Shown here: in pieces, positions 10,458 to 19,529 of the stretch
Position numbering within the stretch: the stretch's first letter is position 1
Layout: each line of letters starts with the position of its first letter
Assembly (NCBI GenBank): GCA_017961765.1
Contig: JAGCWQ010000121.1
Coordinates: forward strand, 43,742-107,741
DNA from: Paludibacteraceae bacterium
Lineage (GTDB): Bacteria > Bacteroidota > Bacteroidia > Bacteroidales > Paludibacteraceae
Direction: 5' to 3'
Length of the DNA: 64,000 nucleotides
The notes under the pieces: model-generated
The model's input: the letters and a program-made list of their open reading frames with translations, nothing else
What the model was told of the DNA's origin: nothing
Database searches by the model: none
Translations under genes and position numbers: made by a program

Positions 10458-12575
10458 ATGAACAAAACTTTACGAAAAACTCTTTTAGGGTTCTCCTGCC
10501 TTTTGGCAACAGGATCCGCCCTCGCCGCAGACAAATACGAAGCGGAAGAGGCCGTGTTAGACAACTGCGTTAAAGCGACAGCATCCTCCGCATCGGGGGG
10601 CTCGTATGTCAAAATGCAATCAGGAAACATGACGTTCAACGTCAGTGTCCAAGAAGCAGGAACCTATGACATCACCATCTTCTTCTCCCAAACCTACGGC
10701 GACACGAAGACGCAAAACTTAGTTGTCAACGGCACATCGGCAGGAAGCGTCACCTTCCCACAAACCGAGTCGGCCACTGAATTCATCGGCATCTCAAGCA
10801 CTTTGAAATTCAAGGAGGGAGAAAATACGTTCAGCATCACCAACTCATGGGGATGGGTGGACATTGACTACATCACCGTAGAAAAGCACGGTTTCACAGC
10901 TTTCGAACTAAGCAAGACATTGGTCACCCCCGATCCTATCGAATCAGCACAAGAGCTATATGATTTCTTGACGGAGAATTTCGGCAAGAAGACGATAGCA
11001 GGTGTCATGACTGACAAAATCGTAGAAATCAACAAGTTGGAAGAACAACAAGAGATAAAGTTCATCACCGAGGCATCAGGGAAAGCCCCTGCCCTCGTCG
11101 GATTCGATTTCCTACATACCACAGGTAAGAGTTCCGACACCAACTCTTGGCACCAAAGCTATTCCACGAAAACCGTTACTCTCGGAACGCAACTTTGGAA
11201 AAACGGAGGTATTCCAGCCTACTGCTGGCACTGGAAAGACCCTCGCAAGAATGATGAAGCCTTCTACAACCCAGGAAGCGGCACGCCATCAACCGATTTT
11301 GACTTCACGAAAGGATTCAAGGCTGGAACGACCGAATGGGACACGACAAGCAGCATCTACCAAGCTATTGTCAACGACATCGACATCGTATCCCTCCAAC
11401 TCAAGACACTCCAATGCAAGGGAGTTGCCGTGCTTTGGAGACCTCTCCACGAGGCCAGCGGCGGTTGGTTCTGGTGGGGTTCCAAGGGAGCAAAGAACTA
11501 TCTTGCCCTCTATAAACTCGTCTTCGACCGCATGGTTAAAGTGAACGGGGTTCGGAATGCCATCTGGGTATGGAACACTGACGGCAGCGACAAGGAATGG
11601 TATCCAGGCGACGAATATGTGGACATCATCGCAAGGGACTTCTACTACTATCCACGTGAGACCAACCACGCCTCCCTCATCGGCGAGTTCGAGAAATTGA
11701 AGAACGCCTTCGGAAACAAGAAGATCATCACATTGGCAGAGAATGGCTCCACGCCTTACCCTTCCGAGATGTTCGCCGACGGTGCTCCATGGTCCTACTC
11801 CATGGCTTGGTATGGCGACTACGCGATGCCAACCGGTAGCTACGACGACAACACGGCTGAATCGTGGGACAAGGTCATGAACAGTGAATACAACCTTTCA
11901 TTAGGAGATATGGCAGGATGGAAGTCGGCCGCACCTGAAGATTGCGGCATTCCCGACCCCTGTAAAAGTGACGGGAAAACGTACGAAGCCGAATGTGCCA
12001 ACGAGGTCAACGCTTCCATCGAGAAGGTAAAATGCCGTTCGGGCGAAGGTGTCAACCTTCAAAACAACGACGATTTCATCCGATTCAACATAAACAAAGA
12101 GGAGGCTGGTACCTACCGACTTTTCGTAGGCTATGCCACCAACTACTCAGGAGGGAAAGTCGTAACTTGTCTCGTCAACGGCGAGAAAAAAGACATCGCC
12201 TTGGGTACAGAGGATGACGAGGTAGGTTCCTGCGGAGAAGTCGAAGTGGGAACATTCGACCTCAAGAAAGGGGAAAACGAGATTCAAATCATTCCTAACT
12301 GGACATGGGCCGTCATCGACTACATCCGACTAAGCGAGACTGGCAACACCGCAACCGACCTTATCGAGTCAGACAAAATCAGCGTCAGTCTCAACGCCAA
12401 TGACGAATTAACCATCAAAGGGGCGGAAGGCAAAAAAGTTGCCATCATAGATGCCACAGGCCGTCGAATCCTCGACTTCTCGGCAAGCAAAGAGAACTCG
12501 ATTTCAGCAAAAGGATGGAGCCAAGGAGTATATTTCATCAAAATAGGAGAACAAACAATCAAGATTATCAAATAA
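10458..12575 (+). CDS. secreted GH26 beta-mannanase with two CBM-like domains and T9SS sorting domain
   Basis: This 705-residue enzyme has a signal peptide (cleavage near SALAA-DK). A CBM35/CBM6-like beta-sandwich covers residues ~27-145, a GH26 catalytic domain ~160-490, a second similar CBM ~510-630, and a T9SS type A C-terminal domain ~640-705 ends in GVYFIKIGEQTIKIIK. The general acid/base Glu332 sits in WRPLHEASGGWFWWG and the nucleophile Glu428 in TLAENGS. GH26 enzymes mainly cleave beta-1,4-mannan, so galacto- or glucomannan is the likely substrate. The T9SS tail predicts release or surface attachment. A terminator follows, then a small exported protein gene. Confidence 0.92.
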   Translation: MNKTLRKTLLGFSCLLATGSALAADKYEAEEAVLDNCVKATASSASGGSYVKMQSGNMTFNVSVQEAGTYDITIFFSQTYGDTKTQNLVVNGTSAGSVTFPQTESATEFIGISSTLKFKEGENTFSITNSWGWVDIDYITVEKHGFTAFELSKTLVTPDPIESAQELYDFLTENFGKKTIAGVMTDKIVEINKLEEQQEIKFITEASGKAPALVGFDFLHTTGKSSDTNSWHQSYSTKTVTLGTQLWKNGGIPAYCWHWKDPRKNDEAFYNPGSGTPSTDFDFTKGFKAGTTEWDTTSSIYQAIVNDIDIVSLQLKTLQCKGVAVLWRPLHEASGGWFWWGSKGAKNYLALYKLVFDRMVKVNGVRNAIWVWNTDGSDKEWYPGDEYVDIIARDFYYYPRETNHASLIGEFEKLKNAFGNKKIITLAENGSTPYPSEMFADGAPWSYSMAWYGDYAMPTGSYDDNTAESWDKVMNSEYNLSLGDMAGWKSAAPEDCGIPDPCKSDGKTYEAECANEVNASIEKVKCRSGEGVNLQNNDDFIRFNINKEEAGTYRLFVGYATNYSGGKVVTCLVNGEKKDIALGTEDDEVGSCGEVEVGTFDLKKGENEIQIIPNWTWAVIDYIRLSETGNTATDLIESDKISVSLNANDELTIKGAEGKKVAIIDATGRRILDFSASKENSISAKGWSQGVYFIKIGEQTIKIIK

Positions 12576-12588
12576 AAAAATAAGAATA

Positions 12589-12621
12589 GATAGGGAGAGA
12601 TAAAAAACTCTCCCTATCTTT
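12589..12621 (+). terminator. terminator after GH26 gene, overlapping the next promoter box
   Basis: GATAGGGAGAG (12589-12599) pairs with CTCTCCCTATC (12608-12618), followed by TTT. The right arm runs into TATCTTTG at 12615-12622. Confidence 0.85.
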
Positions 12622-12622
12622 G
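12615..12622 (+). promoter_or_regulatory. -7 element embedded in terminator arm
   Basis: TATCTTTG matches TAnnTTTG and lies 55 bases before the ATG of the next gene. It shares TATC with the right arm of the preceding terminator, so one transcript ends where the next may begin. Confidence 0.45.
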
Positions 12623-12677
12623 TCTTTAGGCGGAGCGATTTTGCCCGTCCATTAACTAACCGTTCTAAACAGAGGCC

Positions 12678-13223
12678 ATGAGCAAAAGAAAATTAGGCAT
12701 ACTACTATTGTTAAGCATCGCTTGCCTCGTCAACACCTATGGGGGAAGCAAGAAGTCCAAGAAAAGCAAGGAGAAGGAGGAAGCAGCAGCCGTACAAACA
12801 GCCGATTCCACAAACGGCAAATACGACTACATTCTTGTCGAAAGAGTGGGCGGCGGAGACATCCTTTTCAGTCTGACAACAAACGGATCAGACAGCATCT
12901 ATGCAGATGTTGCAAGATACCGTTTCCGAGACACATCCTTCTCACTCAGCTACGGGAAGCCCGATTTAGAAGATTCTCTATACAACTCATTGAACAGCAT
13001 TCTCAACGGAGAGAAGGAGATTGTCAGGAAAGACAGCACCTATAACGCAAAAGGATTCATGATGGGAACTTGGATGAAATGCTACGCCGTCAAAGACACG
13101 TTCAAGACAGAAATCACGGACGAGGCAGCCAAAGAGACCATCGTCGAAATGGAAAAAAATATAAATATAGACACCGCTGCCGCCAAAGTGATCGACGAAC
13201 ACCTGAATAGCGATCAAAAATGA
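12678..13223 (+). CDS. small exported protein of unknown function
   Basis: This 181-residue protein has an N-terminal hydrophobic signal (LGILLLLSIACLVNTYG), then a Lys/Ser/Glu-rich linker and a C-terminal domain with mixed strands and helices. I do not recognise a family. No lipobox is convincing, although Cys16 sits in the signal. Its TGA overlaps the ATG of the next gene by four bases (ATGA), so the two are probably translated together, and a possible promoter lies 55 bases upstream. Confidence 0.75.
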   Translation: MSKRKLGILLLLSIACLVNTYGGSKKSKKSKEKEEAAAVQTADSTNGKYDYILVERVGGGDILFSLTTNGSDSIYADVARYRFRDTSFSLSYGKPDLEDSLYNSLNSILNGEKEIVRKDSTYNAKGFMMGTWMKCYAVKDTFKTEITDEAAKETIVEMEKNINIDTAAAKVIDEHLNSDQK

Positions 13224-14152
13224 TAAAGATAACATACAACAAGATTAGTTTGGTTCTACTGCCCGATGTAGGAGGACGAATTGTCTCCCTGCAATACGAC
13301 GGTAGCGAAAACTTATTGGAGAGCGACCCTTCCCAATGGGACGAAGAGAAGCGCCCCACAGCCACCCCTGACAACCTAGATTTCAAAGCCTATAACGGAC
13401 ACGAAGTATGGATAGGCCCACAAAGTCAATGGTGGAAACACCAAGACTTGAATCCAGAGAAAAAGGAGTCCGACCTCTTTTGGCCACCTGACCCCTACAT
13501 CAGCTCCGGAAATTTCCAAGCACAACGCATCGGAGAGAATCAAATCGTACTGACTGGGCCCGAGAGTCCAATCAGCGGCATCCGCTTCACAAAAACTATC
13601 ACTATCACCGAGCAGAACGAAGTGGTCATCGAGGCAAAGGCGACTAACATCCGCCCTGAACCCATCGCATGGGATCTTTGGATGGTGACACGCGTCAACG
13701 GGCACAATCTCAATTTCGTACCAGCCGAAGCCAACAACGTTGAGGTCTCCGAGCCTACCCATCCCTACCAAGGGCCGGCCACTTACAAAATCGAGAACGG
13801 CTATTTCTCTTTCACCCCTTTGAAAAAGGACAAGGAACATGAAGAGTGTACAGCCAAGGCGTTCATCACGCCCAGCCGTCCTTTCATGGCTTCGCTCTCA
13901 GGGAAGAACCTGCTGACCATCGAGTTCGCCCATCACGAACCGAGCCGCATTCATCCCGAACAAAGAGAGGTAGAAGTCTATAGTTTTGCGACAGACCATA
14001 AGGAGAGTTCGCTTCTCGAAATGGAATACCACGCTCCATACGAGACCATTCCACCCGGAGGCTCCATCGAGACATCGGAAATTTGGAGAATCCATACTTT
14101 CGAGAAAGAAATCGCAGAGGCAGAAGTGGTTGCCTATTTGGATAAAATCTAA
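13220..14152 (+). CDS. DUF4380-like protein with galactose-mutarotase-type fold
   Basis: This 310-residue protein has no signal peptide. It begins with ISLVLLPDVGGRIVSLQYDG, the opening typical of aldose-1-epimerase-like beta-sandwich proteins, and has the Trp-rich VWIGPQSQWWKHQD and AWDLWMVTRVNG segments seen in DUF4380 members. This fold usually binds or modifies sugars; the real reaction is unknown. It is coupled to the upstream exported protein by a four-base overlap and sits between a mannanase and a TonB receptor, which fits a carbohydrate role. Confidence 0.75.
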   Translation: MIKITYNKISLVLLPDVGGRIVSLQYDGSENLLESDPSQWDEEKRPTATPDNLDFKAYNGHEVWIGPQSQWWKHQDLNPEKKESDLFWPPDPYISSGNFQAQRIGENQIVLTGPESPISGIRFTKTITITEQNEVVIEAKATNIRPEPIAWDLWMVTRVNGHNLNFVPAEANNVEVSEPTHPYQGPATYKIENGYFSFTPLKKDKEHEECTAKAFITPSRPFMASLSGKNLLTIEFAHHEPSRIHPEQREVEVYSFATDHKESSLLEMEYHAPYETIPPGGSIETSEIWRIHTFEKEIAEAEVVAYLDKI

Positions 14153-14167
14153 GATTTCCAAACAGCA

Positions 14168-14197
14168 TAAAGGACGTACCAATGTACGCCCTTTTAT
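14168..14197 (+). terminator. terminator after DUF4380-like gene
   Basis: AAGGACGTAC (14169-14178) pairs with GTACGCCCTT (14183-14192) with one mismatch, followed by a T-rich tract. Confidence 0.65.
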
Positions 14198-14257
14198 TTT
14201 GGATAGTTCTCTCTTTCATTAATTCCAGCAAAAAGAAGTTATTTGACAAAAAAGATT

Positions 14258-14265
14258 TATTTTTG
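14258..14265 (+). promoter_or_regulatory. TonB receptor promoter -7 element
   Basis: TATTTTTG matches TAnnTTTG and lies 43 bases before the ATG at 14309. Confidence 0.5.
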
Positions 14266-14308
14266 CATATAGTATGGAGGTTAACCCCGTCTATCAATAG
14301 ACAAAACA

Positions 14309-16729
14309 ATGACACATAAGTTCACCGTTTTTTTTTCACTATTTTTCCTGATTCTATGCAACAGCATGGAAGCGAAGGAGATTCTCGTATCCGGTGAAGT
14401 CGTTGACCCCAAGGGGCTACCCATGGAATTCGTGACTGTAGTGGCAGTCGGCACCACCAACGGAGCAAACTCCGACGCCAACGGAAAATTCAGGTTTCAA
14501 ACCTCCACCAACCGTGACAGTCTTACGCTACGATTCTCCTACGTTGGCTACGTCACCAAGGACGTCACGCTACCGACCAACAAAGACTCCCTACACATCC
14601 GCCAGAGGATGACAGAAGACAGCCAAGTGATGGAAGGCATTGAGGTTGTCGAATATGCCAAGCAAAAGAACTCCATACAAACGTTGGATGTGGAAGGGCT
14701 GAAAGTAATGCCAAGTGCTTCAGGTTCAGCCATCGAAGCACTCATCTCCACCCAAGCGGGAGTTAGTTCCAACAACGAACTCAGTTCGCAATACTCCGTC
14801 AGGGGAGGAAACTACGACGAGAACATCGTTTATGTCAACGACATAGAAGTGTACCGCCCTATGCTCATCCGCGCAGGACAACAAGAGGGACTCAGTTTCG
14901 TCAATCCAGACATGGTGGACGAAGTGAAATTCTCCTCGGGTGGATTCAGTGCCCAATACGGCGACAAGATGTCATCCGTGCTTGACATACGCTACAAGAA
15001 GCCAACGCAATTCGAGGGATCCGTGGCCGCCAGCCTCCTCGGCGCATCCGCCTATATCGGATCCTCAAGCAAGAAATTTACGCAAATCCACGGACTACGA
15101 TACAAAACCTCCGCCTATCTGTTAGGTTCGTTGGAGACGGAAGGCGAATACGACCCGAACTTCTTCGACTACCAAACCTACATGACCTATGCGTTCACCC
15201 CTAAAGTCGAACTCTCCTTCCTCGGCAACTTCTCACGGAACGACTATCAGTTCCAGCCAAGCAGCCGGGAGACCTCGTTCGGAACGATGACCAACATGAA
15301 ATCGTTCGTCGTCTATTTCGACGGGCAGGAGAAAGACCTTTTCCAAACGCTTTTCGGTGCATTGACCCTCAATTATAGTCCTAACGAAAAGACTACGTTA
15401 GGCTTGATGGCAGCCTCCTTCAACACATCAGAGAGGGAGACCTACGACATTGCAGGAGAGTACCGTCTCGGCGACGTGGACGGAAGCAACACCACCACAA
15501 CCAACCTCAGCGACGGCATCGGAAAGTACCAAGAACACGCACGCAACTATCTAGACGCCACCGTGACAAGCTTGACACAGTTGGGAAGTTACCAATTCCA
15601 CTCCAACACGCTCAAATGGGGATTGACCTATCAACAGGAAGTCCTGAACGAGAAAGTGAACGAGTGGGAAATGCGTGACTCGGCAGGCTACTCCATTCCC
15701 ACCCACGCCGACTATCTGTCGCTCTACTACAACACCAATGCAGAGAACGACCTGACGACGAACCGTTTCTTGGGTTACCTGCAAAACACCTACGAAAAGA
15801 AGACGGCGATTGGTCGCATCTCCATCACAGGAGGCCTACGGGCCAACTACTGGGACTTCAACGAAGAGTTGCTGATTAGTCCACGCGCCTCCATCACATG
15901 GTTCCCGAACTGGGAGAAGAATTTCGGATTCCGATTGGCCACAGGTATCTACTACCAAGCCCCTTTCTACAAAGAGATTCGAGACACCGTGACGGGAGAC
16001 AACGGCAACACAGATGTAAGATTGAACAAGAACATAAAGGCACAACGTTCCTACCAAATCCTGCTCGGAAGCGACTACTATTTCCGTTCGTGGAACAGGC
16101 CGTTCAAATTCACAGCAGAGGTCTATTACAAATATCTGGACAGGATCAATCCATATAGCGTGGACAACGTAAGGATCGTCTATGTCGGAGACAACTGTGC
16201 CGACGGTTATGCGGCCGGCATCGACATGAAACTATTCGGAGAGTTCGTGCCCGGCACCGATTCCTGGATATCCCTCTCCCTCATGCAGACAGAGGAAGAC
16301 ATCTACGGAGACGGCAAAGGCAAAATTGCCCGTCCGACCGACCAGAGATACAACATCTCCTTCTTTTTCCAAGACTACATTCCCGGCTACTCGAGGTTGA
16401 AATTCAACCTAAAACTAGCCTGGGCAGACGGCTTGCCTTTCGCACCGCCCCACAGTCAACGTGCCGATTACGAATTCAGGACACCAGACTACCGACGAGT
16501 GGACATCGGAGCCATCTACTCCTTGGAGAAAAACAAGGACAAACTATTCGACAAGAAAGTCCTCTCGTGGGCAGAAAGGATATCGTTCAACGCCGAAGTG
16601 TTCAACCTCCTCGACATACGCAACGTCAACTCCTACTATTGGGTGACCGACGTCTCCAACATGCAGTATGCCGTACCGAATTATCTGACAGGCAGAAGGT
16701 TGAATTTTAAGATACAGTTAGATTTTTAA
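14309..16729 (+). CDS. TonB-dependent receptor with carboxypeptidase-like N-terminal domain
   Basis: This 806-residue outer-membrane receptor has a signal peptide, a CarboxypepD_reg-like domain (residues ~25-110, with VVDPKGLPMEFVTV and GKFRF), a plug domain (~115-235, with SSNNELSSQYSVRGGNYDEN) and a long beta-barrel that ends in an aromatic residue (FKIQLDF). It is not paired with a SusD-like lipoprotein, so it is not a classical glycan SusC. It is followed by the sugar permease and glucokinase after 24 and 21 bases, which suggests co-transcription and perhaps uptake of a small sugar. The ligand is otherwise unknown. Confidence 0.92.
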   Translation: MTHKFTVFFSLFFLILCNSMEAKEILVSGEVVDPKGLPMEFVTVVAVGTTNGANSDANGKFRFQTSTNRDSLTLRFSYVGYVTKDVTLPTNKDSLHIRQRMTEDSQVMEGIEVVEYAKQKNSIQTLDVEGLKVMPSASGSAIEALISTQAGVSSNNELSSQYSVRGGNYDENIVYVNDIEVYRPMLIRAGQQEGLSFVNPDMVDEVKFSSGGFSAQYGDKMSSVLDIRYKKPTQFEGSVAASLLGASAYIGSSSKKFTQIHGLRYKTSAYLLGSLETEGEYDPNFFDYQTYMTYAFTPKVELSFLGNFSRNDYQFQPSSRETSFGTMTNMKSFVVYFDGQEKDLFQTLFGALTLNYSPNEKTTLGLMAASFNTSERETYDIAGEYRLGDVDGSNTTTTNLSDGIGKYQEHARNYLDATVTSLTQLGSYQFHSNTLKWGLTYQQEVLNEKVNEWEMRDSAGYSIPTHADYLSLYYNTNAENDLTTNRFLGYLQNTYEKKTAIGRISITGGLRANYWDFNEELLISPRASITWFPNWEKNFGFRLATGIYYQAPFYKEIRDTVTGDNGNTDVRLNKNIKAQRSYQILLGSDYYFRSWNRPFKFTAEVYYKYLDRINPYSVDNVRIVYVGDNCADGYAAGIDMKLFGEFVPGTDSWISLSLMQTEEDIYGDGKGKIARPTDQRYNISFFFQDYIPGYSRLKFNLKLAWADGLPFAPPHSQRADYEFRTPDYRRVDIGAIYSLEKNKDKLFDKKVLSWAERISFNAEVFNLLDIRNVNSYYWVTDVSNMQYAVPNYLTGRRLNFKIQLDF

Positions 16730-16753
16730 AGAGACAAGTATAACAGACAAGAT

Positions 16754-18139
16754 ATGGAAGAAATCAAGAAAGGGAACTACATCGTTCCATTGGCCACACT
16801 GACCACCCTATTTTTCATGTGGGGATTCATCACCTGCATGAACGACATTCTTATCCCCTACCTGAAGGGAGTTTTCCAATTAAGCCACTTTCAGTCGAAC
16901 TTGGTACAATTCGCCTTTTTCGCGGCCTATTTCATCATCTCGCTGATCTATTTCATCATTTCGGCAACGATAGGAGACCCCATCCGAAAGATAGGCTACA
17001 AAAACATGATCGGTAGCGGACTGCTCATTTCGGCGACAGCCTGCTTCCTCTTCTTCGTAGAAGCGAAGTCGGAGGATCCAACCTTCATCGTTTTCCTATC
17101 CTCCCTCTTCCTTTTAGGCACAGGATTCACATTCCTGCAAATAGCCGCCAATCCTTTGGTTGCTCAGTTAGGAACGGCAGAGACCTCCTCCAGCCGACTC
17201 AACCTCTCCCAAGCGTTCAACTCCTTAGGAACGACCTTGGCTCCTGTCATCGGAGGCTACTTCGTATTCAAATATTTCAACGACGGATCCCAAAGCGCCT
17301 CTGCAGTTCAGATCCCCTATCTCCTCTTAGCCAGCCTGCTATTCATATTGGCCGGCATCATCTTCTTCGCAGAGATCCCGAACATCGAGACCAACGAAGG
17401 AGAGAAGGAGGACGACCCGATCGGGGCATTGAAACACCCCAACCTCGTATTCGGAATGATCGGCATCTTCTGCTACGTTGGAGGTGAAGTAACCATCGGA
17501 AGCAACTTGGTCTCCCTCATGAAGGAGGTGCACGGAATAGCCGAACTACAAGCGAGCAAACTGCTCTCCTTCTATTGGGGCGGAGCCATGATCGGCCGTT
17601 TCATGGGGTCCATATCCATGAGCAACCTAAACAGCAAGACCAAATACATGCTGATGATTTTGGCCGGAGCAGGAGCCTACAGCCTCATCACCTTCATCAC
17701 AGAGGTCAAAATCGAGGAGACATTCTACTTCCTGCTCTTCTTAGGGCTCAACTTCCTTGTCTTCATCTTTGCAAAATCCGCTCCGTCAAGGACGTTGGGA
17801 CTATTCGCCATCGTGAACATGGCACTCATACTCATCATGCTCAACACGCAAGGAATGGCCTCCCTTTGGACCATCCTCTCCGTAGGACTCTTCAACTCCA
17901 TCATGTTCTCCAACGTCTTCACGTTAGGAATACGCAACTTAGGGAAATACACCTCGCAAGGATCCTCCCTGTTGGTGATGATGATTTTAGGAGGAGCCGT
18001 CGTGCCCCCATTGCAAGGTTTGTTGGCTGACGTACTCAATCCACAATTGGCCTTCTCCGTTCCATTGGCCTGCTACGCCTACTTGGCATGGTACGGCTTC
18101 GTCGGATGCAAGCCCAAGAAAATAACAGAGAATCAATAA
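16754..18139 (+). CDS. FucP/GluP-type sugar MFS permease
   Basis: This 461-residue polytopic inner-membrane protein has about 12 helices. The N-terminal TTLFFMWGFITCMNDILIPYLK is the hallmark of the FucP/glucose-galactose permease family, and FLQIAANPLVAQLG and NSLGTTLAPVIGGYF follow. These carriers import hexoses with protons. It lies between a TonB receptor and a glucokinase, so glucose, mannose or a similar hexose is the probable cargo, by inference from context. Confidence 0.92.
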   Translation: MEEIKKGNYIVPLATLTTLFFMWGFITCMNDILIPYLKGVFQLSHFQSNLVQFAFFAAYFIISLIYFIISATIGDPIRKIGYKNMIGSGLLISATACFLFFVEAKSEDPTFIVFLSSLFLLGTGFTFLQIAANPLVAQLGTAETSSSRLNLSQAFNSLGTTLAPVIGGYFVFKYFNDGSQSASAVQIPYLLLASLLFILAGIIFFAEIPNIETNEGEKEDDPIGALKHPNLVFGMIGIFCYVGGEVTIGSNLVSLMKEVHGIAELQASKLLSFYWGGAMIGRFMGSISMSNLNSKTKYMLMILAGAGAYSLITFITEVKIEETFYFLLFLGLNFLVFIFAKSAPSRTLGLFAIVNMALILIMLNTQGMASLWTILSVGLFNSIMFSNVFTLGIRNLGKYTSQGSSLLVMMILGGAVVPPLQGLLADVLNPQLAFSVPLACYAYLAWYGFVGCKPKKITENQ

Positions 18140-18160
18140 TTATCAAAAAATATAGAATAT

Positions 18161-19129
18161 ATGAAGAATGAAATGAAACCCAATGTAGTAGGTATAGACA
18201 TTGGAGGAACGAACACCGTATTTGGAATTGTTGACCAAAAAGGAACGGTATTGGCATCCAACTCTATCAAGACGCAGGCTTATCCTGAGTTGGAGAACTA
18301 CATGAGCACGTTGTGCGAAGGCATTGCGAAACTCGTTGCCGACACATGCGGAATGGACAAGATTCAAGGAATCGGAGTCGGCGCCCCTAACGCCAACTTC
18401 TACACAGGCAACATCGAACACGCTGCCAACCTTCCTTGGAAAGGAATCATCCCTTTTGCCAAAATGATGTCGGAGAAACTCGGCGTACCAGTTGCCTTAA
18501 CCAACGATGCCAACGCTGCAGCCATCGGTGAAATGAAGTATGGCGTAGCCAAAGGCATGAAGGATTTCATCATGATCACCTTAGGTACAGGCGTAGGAAG
18601 CGGTGTTGTAGCCAACGGACAACTCATCTACGGACATGACGGTTTCGCCGGAGAGTTGGGCCACGTCATCGTAGAGCGCAACGGACGTCCTTGCGGATGC
18701 GGAAACAAAGGATGCTTGGAGACTTACACATCAGCAACAGGTGTGGCTCGCACAGCTAGAGAATTTTTGGAGAAGAGAGCCAACGAAGACTCTTTGTTGC
18801 GCAAAATTCCAGCAGACCAAATCACATCAAAAGATGTATTTGACGCAGCCAAGGCAGGTGATGCCATCGCAAAGGATATCTTCGCATTCACAGGCGAAGT
18901 CTTAGGTTCGGCTTTGGCTGACTTCATCAAGTTCAGTAGCCCAGAGGCCATCGTTCTCTTCGGTGGTTTGGCAAAATCAGGCGACTTGCTCCTCGTTCCT
19001 TTGAAGAAAGCGATGGAAGACAACTTGATGCCAATCTTCAAAAACAAAGTAAAGGTTCTATTCTCAGGCATGAAAGATGCCGATGCTGCCGTGTTAGGAG
19101 CATCCGCTTTGGGATGGGACGCAAAATAA
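18161..19129 (+). CDS. ROK family glucokinase
   Basis: This 322-residue kinase phosphorylates a hexose, most likely glucose, with ATP. It has the ROK ATP-binding start (GIDIGGTNTVFGIVD), the sugar-binding ENGH-type region replaced by AGELGHVIVE, and the ROK zinc motif CGCGNKGCLE. There is no helix-turn-helix N-terminus, so it is an enzyme rather than an NagC-type repressor. An internal ATG at 18173 is an alternative start. It sits 21 bases behind the hexose permease gene, giving uptake plus phosphorylation. A 12-bp terminator follows. Confidence 0.92.
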   Translation: MKNEMKPNVVGIDIGGTNTVFGIVDQKGTVLASNSIKTQAYPELENYMSTLCEGIAKLVADTCGMDKIQGIGVGAPNANFYTGNIEHAANLPWKGIIPFAKMMSEKLGVPVALTNDANAAAIGEMKYGVAKGMKDFIMITLGTGVGSGVVANGQLIYGHDGFAGELGHVIVERNGRPCGCGNKGCLETYTSATGVARTAREFLEKRANEDSLLRKIPADQITSKDVFDAAKAGDAIAKDIFAFTGEVLGSALADFIKFSSPEAIVLFGGLAKSGDLLLVPLKKAMEDNLMPIFKNKVKVLFSGMKDADAAVLGASALGWDAK

Positions 19130-19153
19130 CGACCACCCCGTCCAAGGGCATGG

Positions 19154-19188
19154 AAGGTACGTACTTGCATAGTGCGTACCTTTTTTAT
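19154..19188 (+). terminator. terminator after glucokinase
   Basis: AAGGTACGTACT (19154-19165) pairs over 12 positions (one G-T) with AGTGCGTACCTT (19171-19182) across a 5-base loop, followed by TTTT. Confidence 0.9.
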
Positions 19189-19524
19189 TTACCCATGATA
19201 ACCATGGGCAACTCCCCACATCAACAAAATGATTTTTGCGGGAAGTTCCATCATCGTTAATTGGAAATAGGGAATCACCACAATCGACAACATTTGTAAA
19301 ATCTTATAAAATGGAGAGAGGTTGGGCTCAGCCCCCCTGATCCTGTACAAAATCGCCTCCAAGAGTCCATAAATAGGACCTACATACAGAGATGCATTTC
19401 CTGCCTCCATCTCCCCTATCAGGCCCATAGGAAAAAGAACGAACCATATCAACAATCCTGCTATCAGAGAAAAGACAGAGACCCTCAAAACTGTCGCAGG
19501 GAAATCTTGCTTAAACAAATACAT
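19189..19524 (-). CDS. small multi-helix membrane protein, unknown
   Basis: This 111-residue protein has about three hydrophobic helices, including VLRVSVFSLIAGLLIWFVLF and ILQMLSIVVIPYFQLTMM. No family is recognised. Its stop lies just beyond the glucokinase terminator on the opposite strand. It is five bases downstream of the next minus-strand gene, so the two form a pair. Base composition is more AT-rich than the flanking housekeeping genes, which is compatible with accessory DNA. Confidence 0.65.
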   Translation of the reverse strand: MYLFKQDFPATVLRVSVFSLIAGLLIWFVLFPMGLIGEMEAGNASLYVGPIYGLLEAILYRIRGAEPNLSPFYKILQMLSIVVIPYFQLTMMELPAKIILLMWGVAHGYHG

Positions 19525-19529
19525 ACCGT

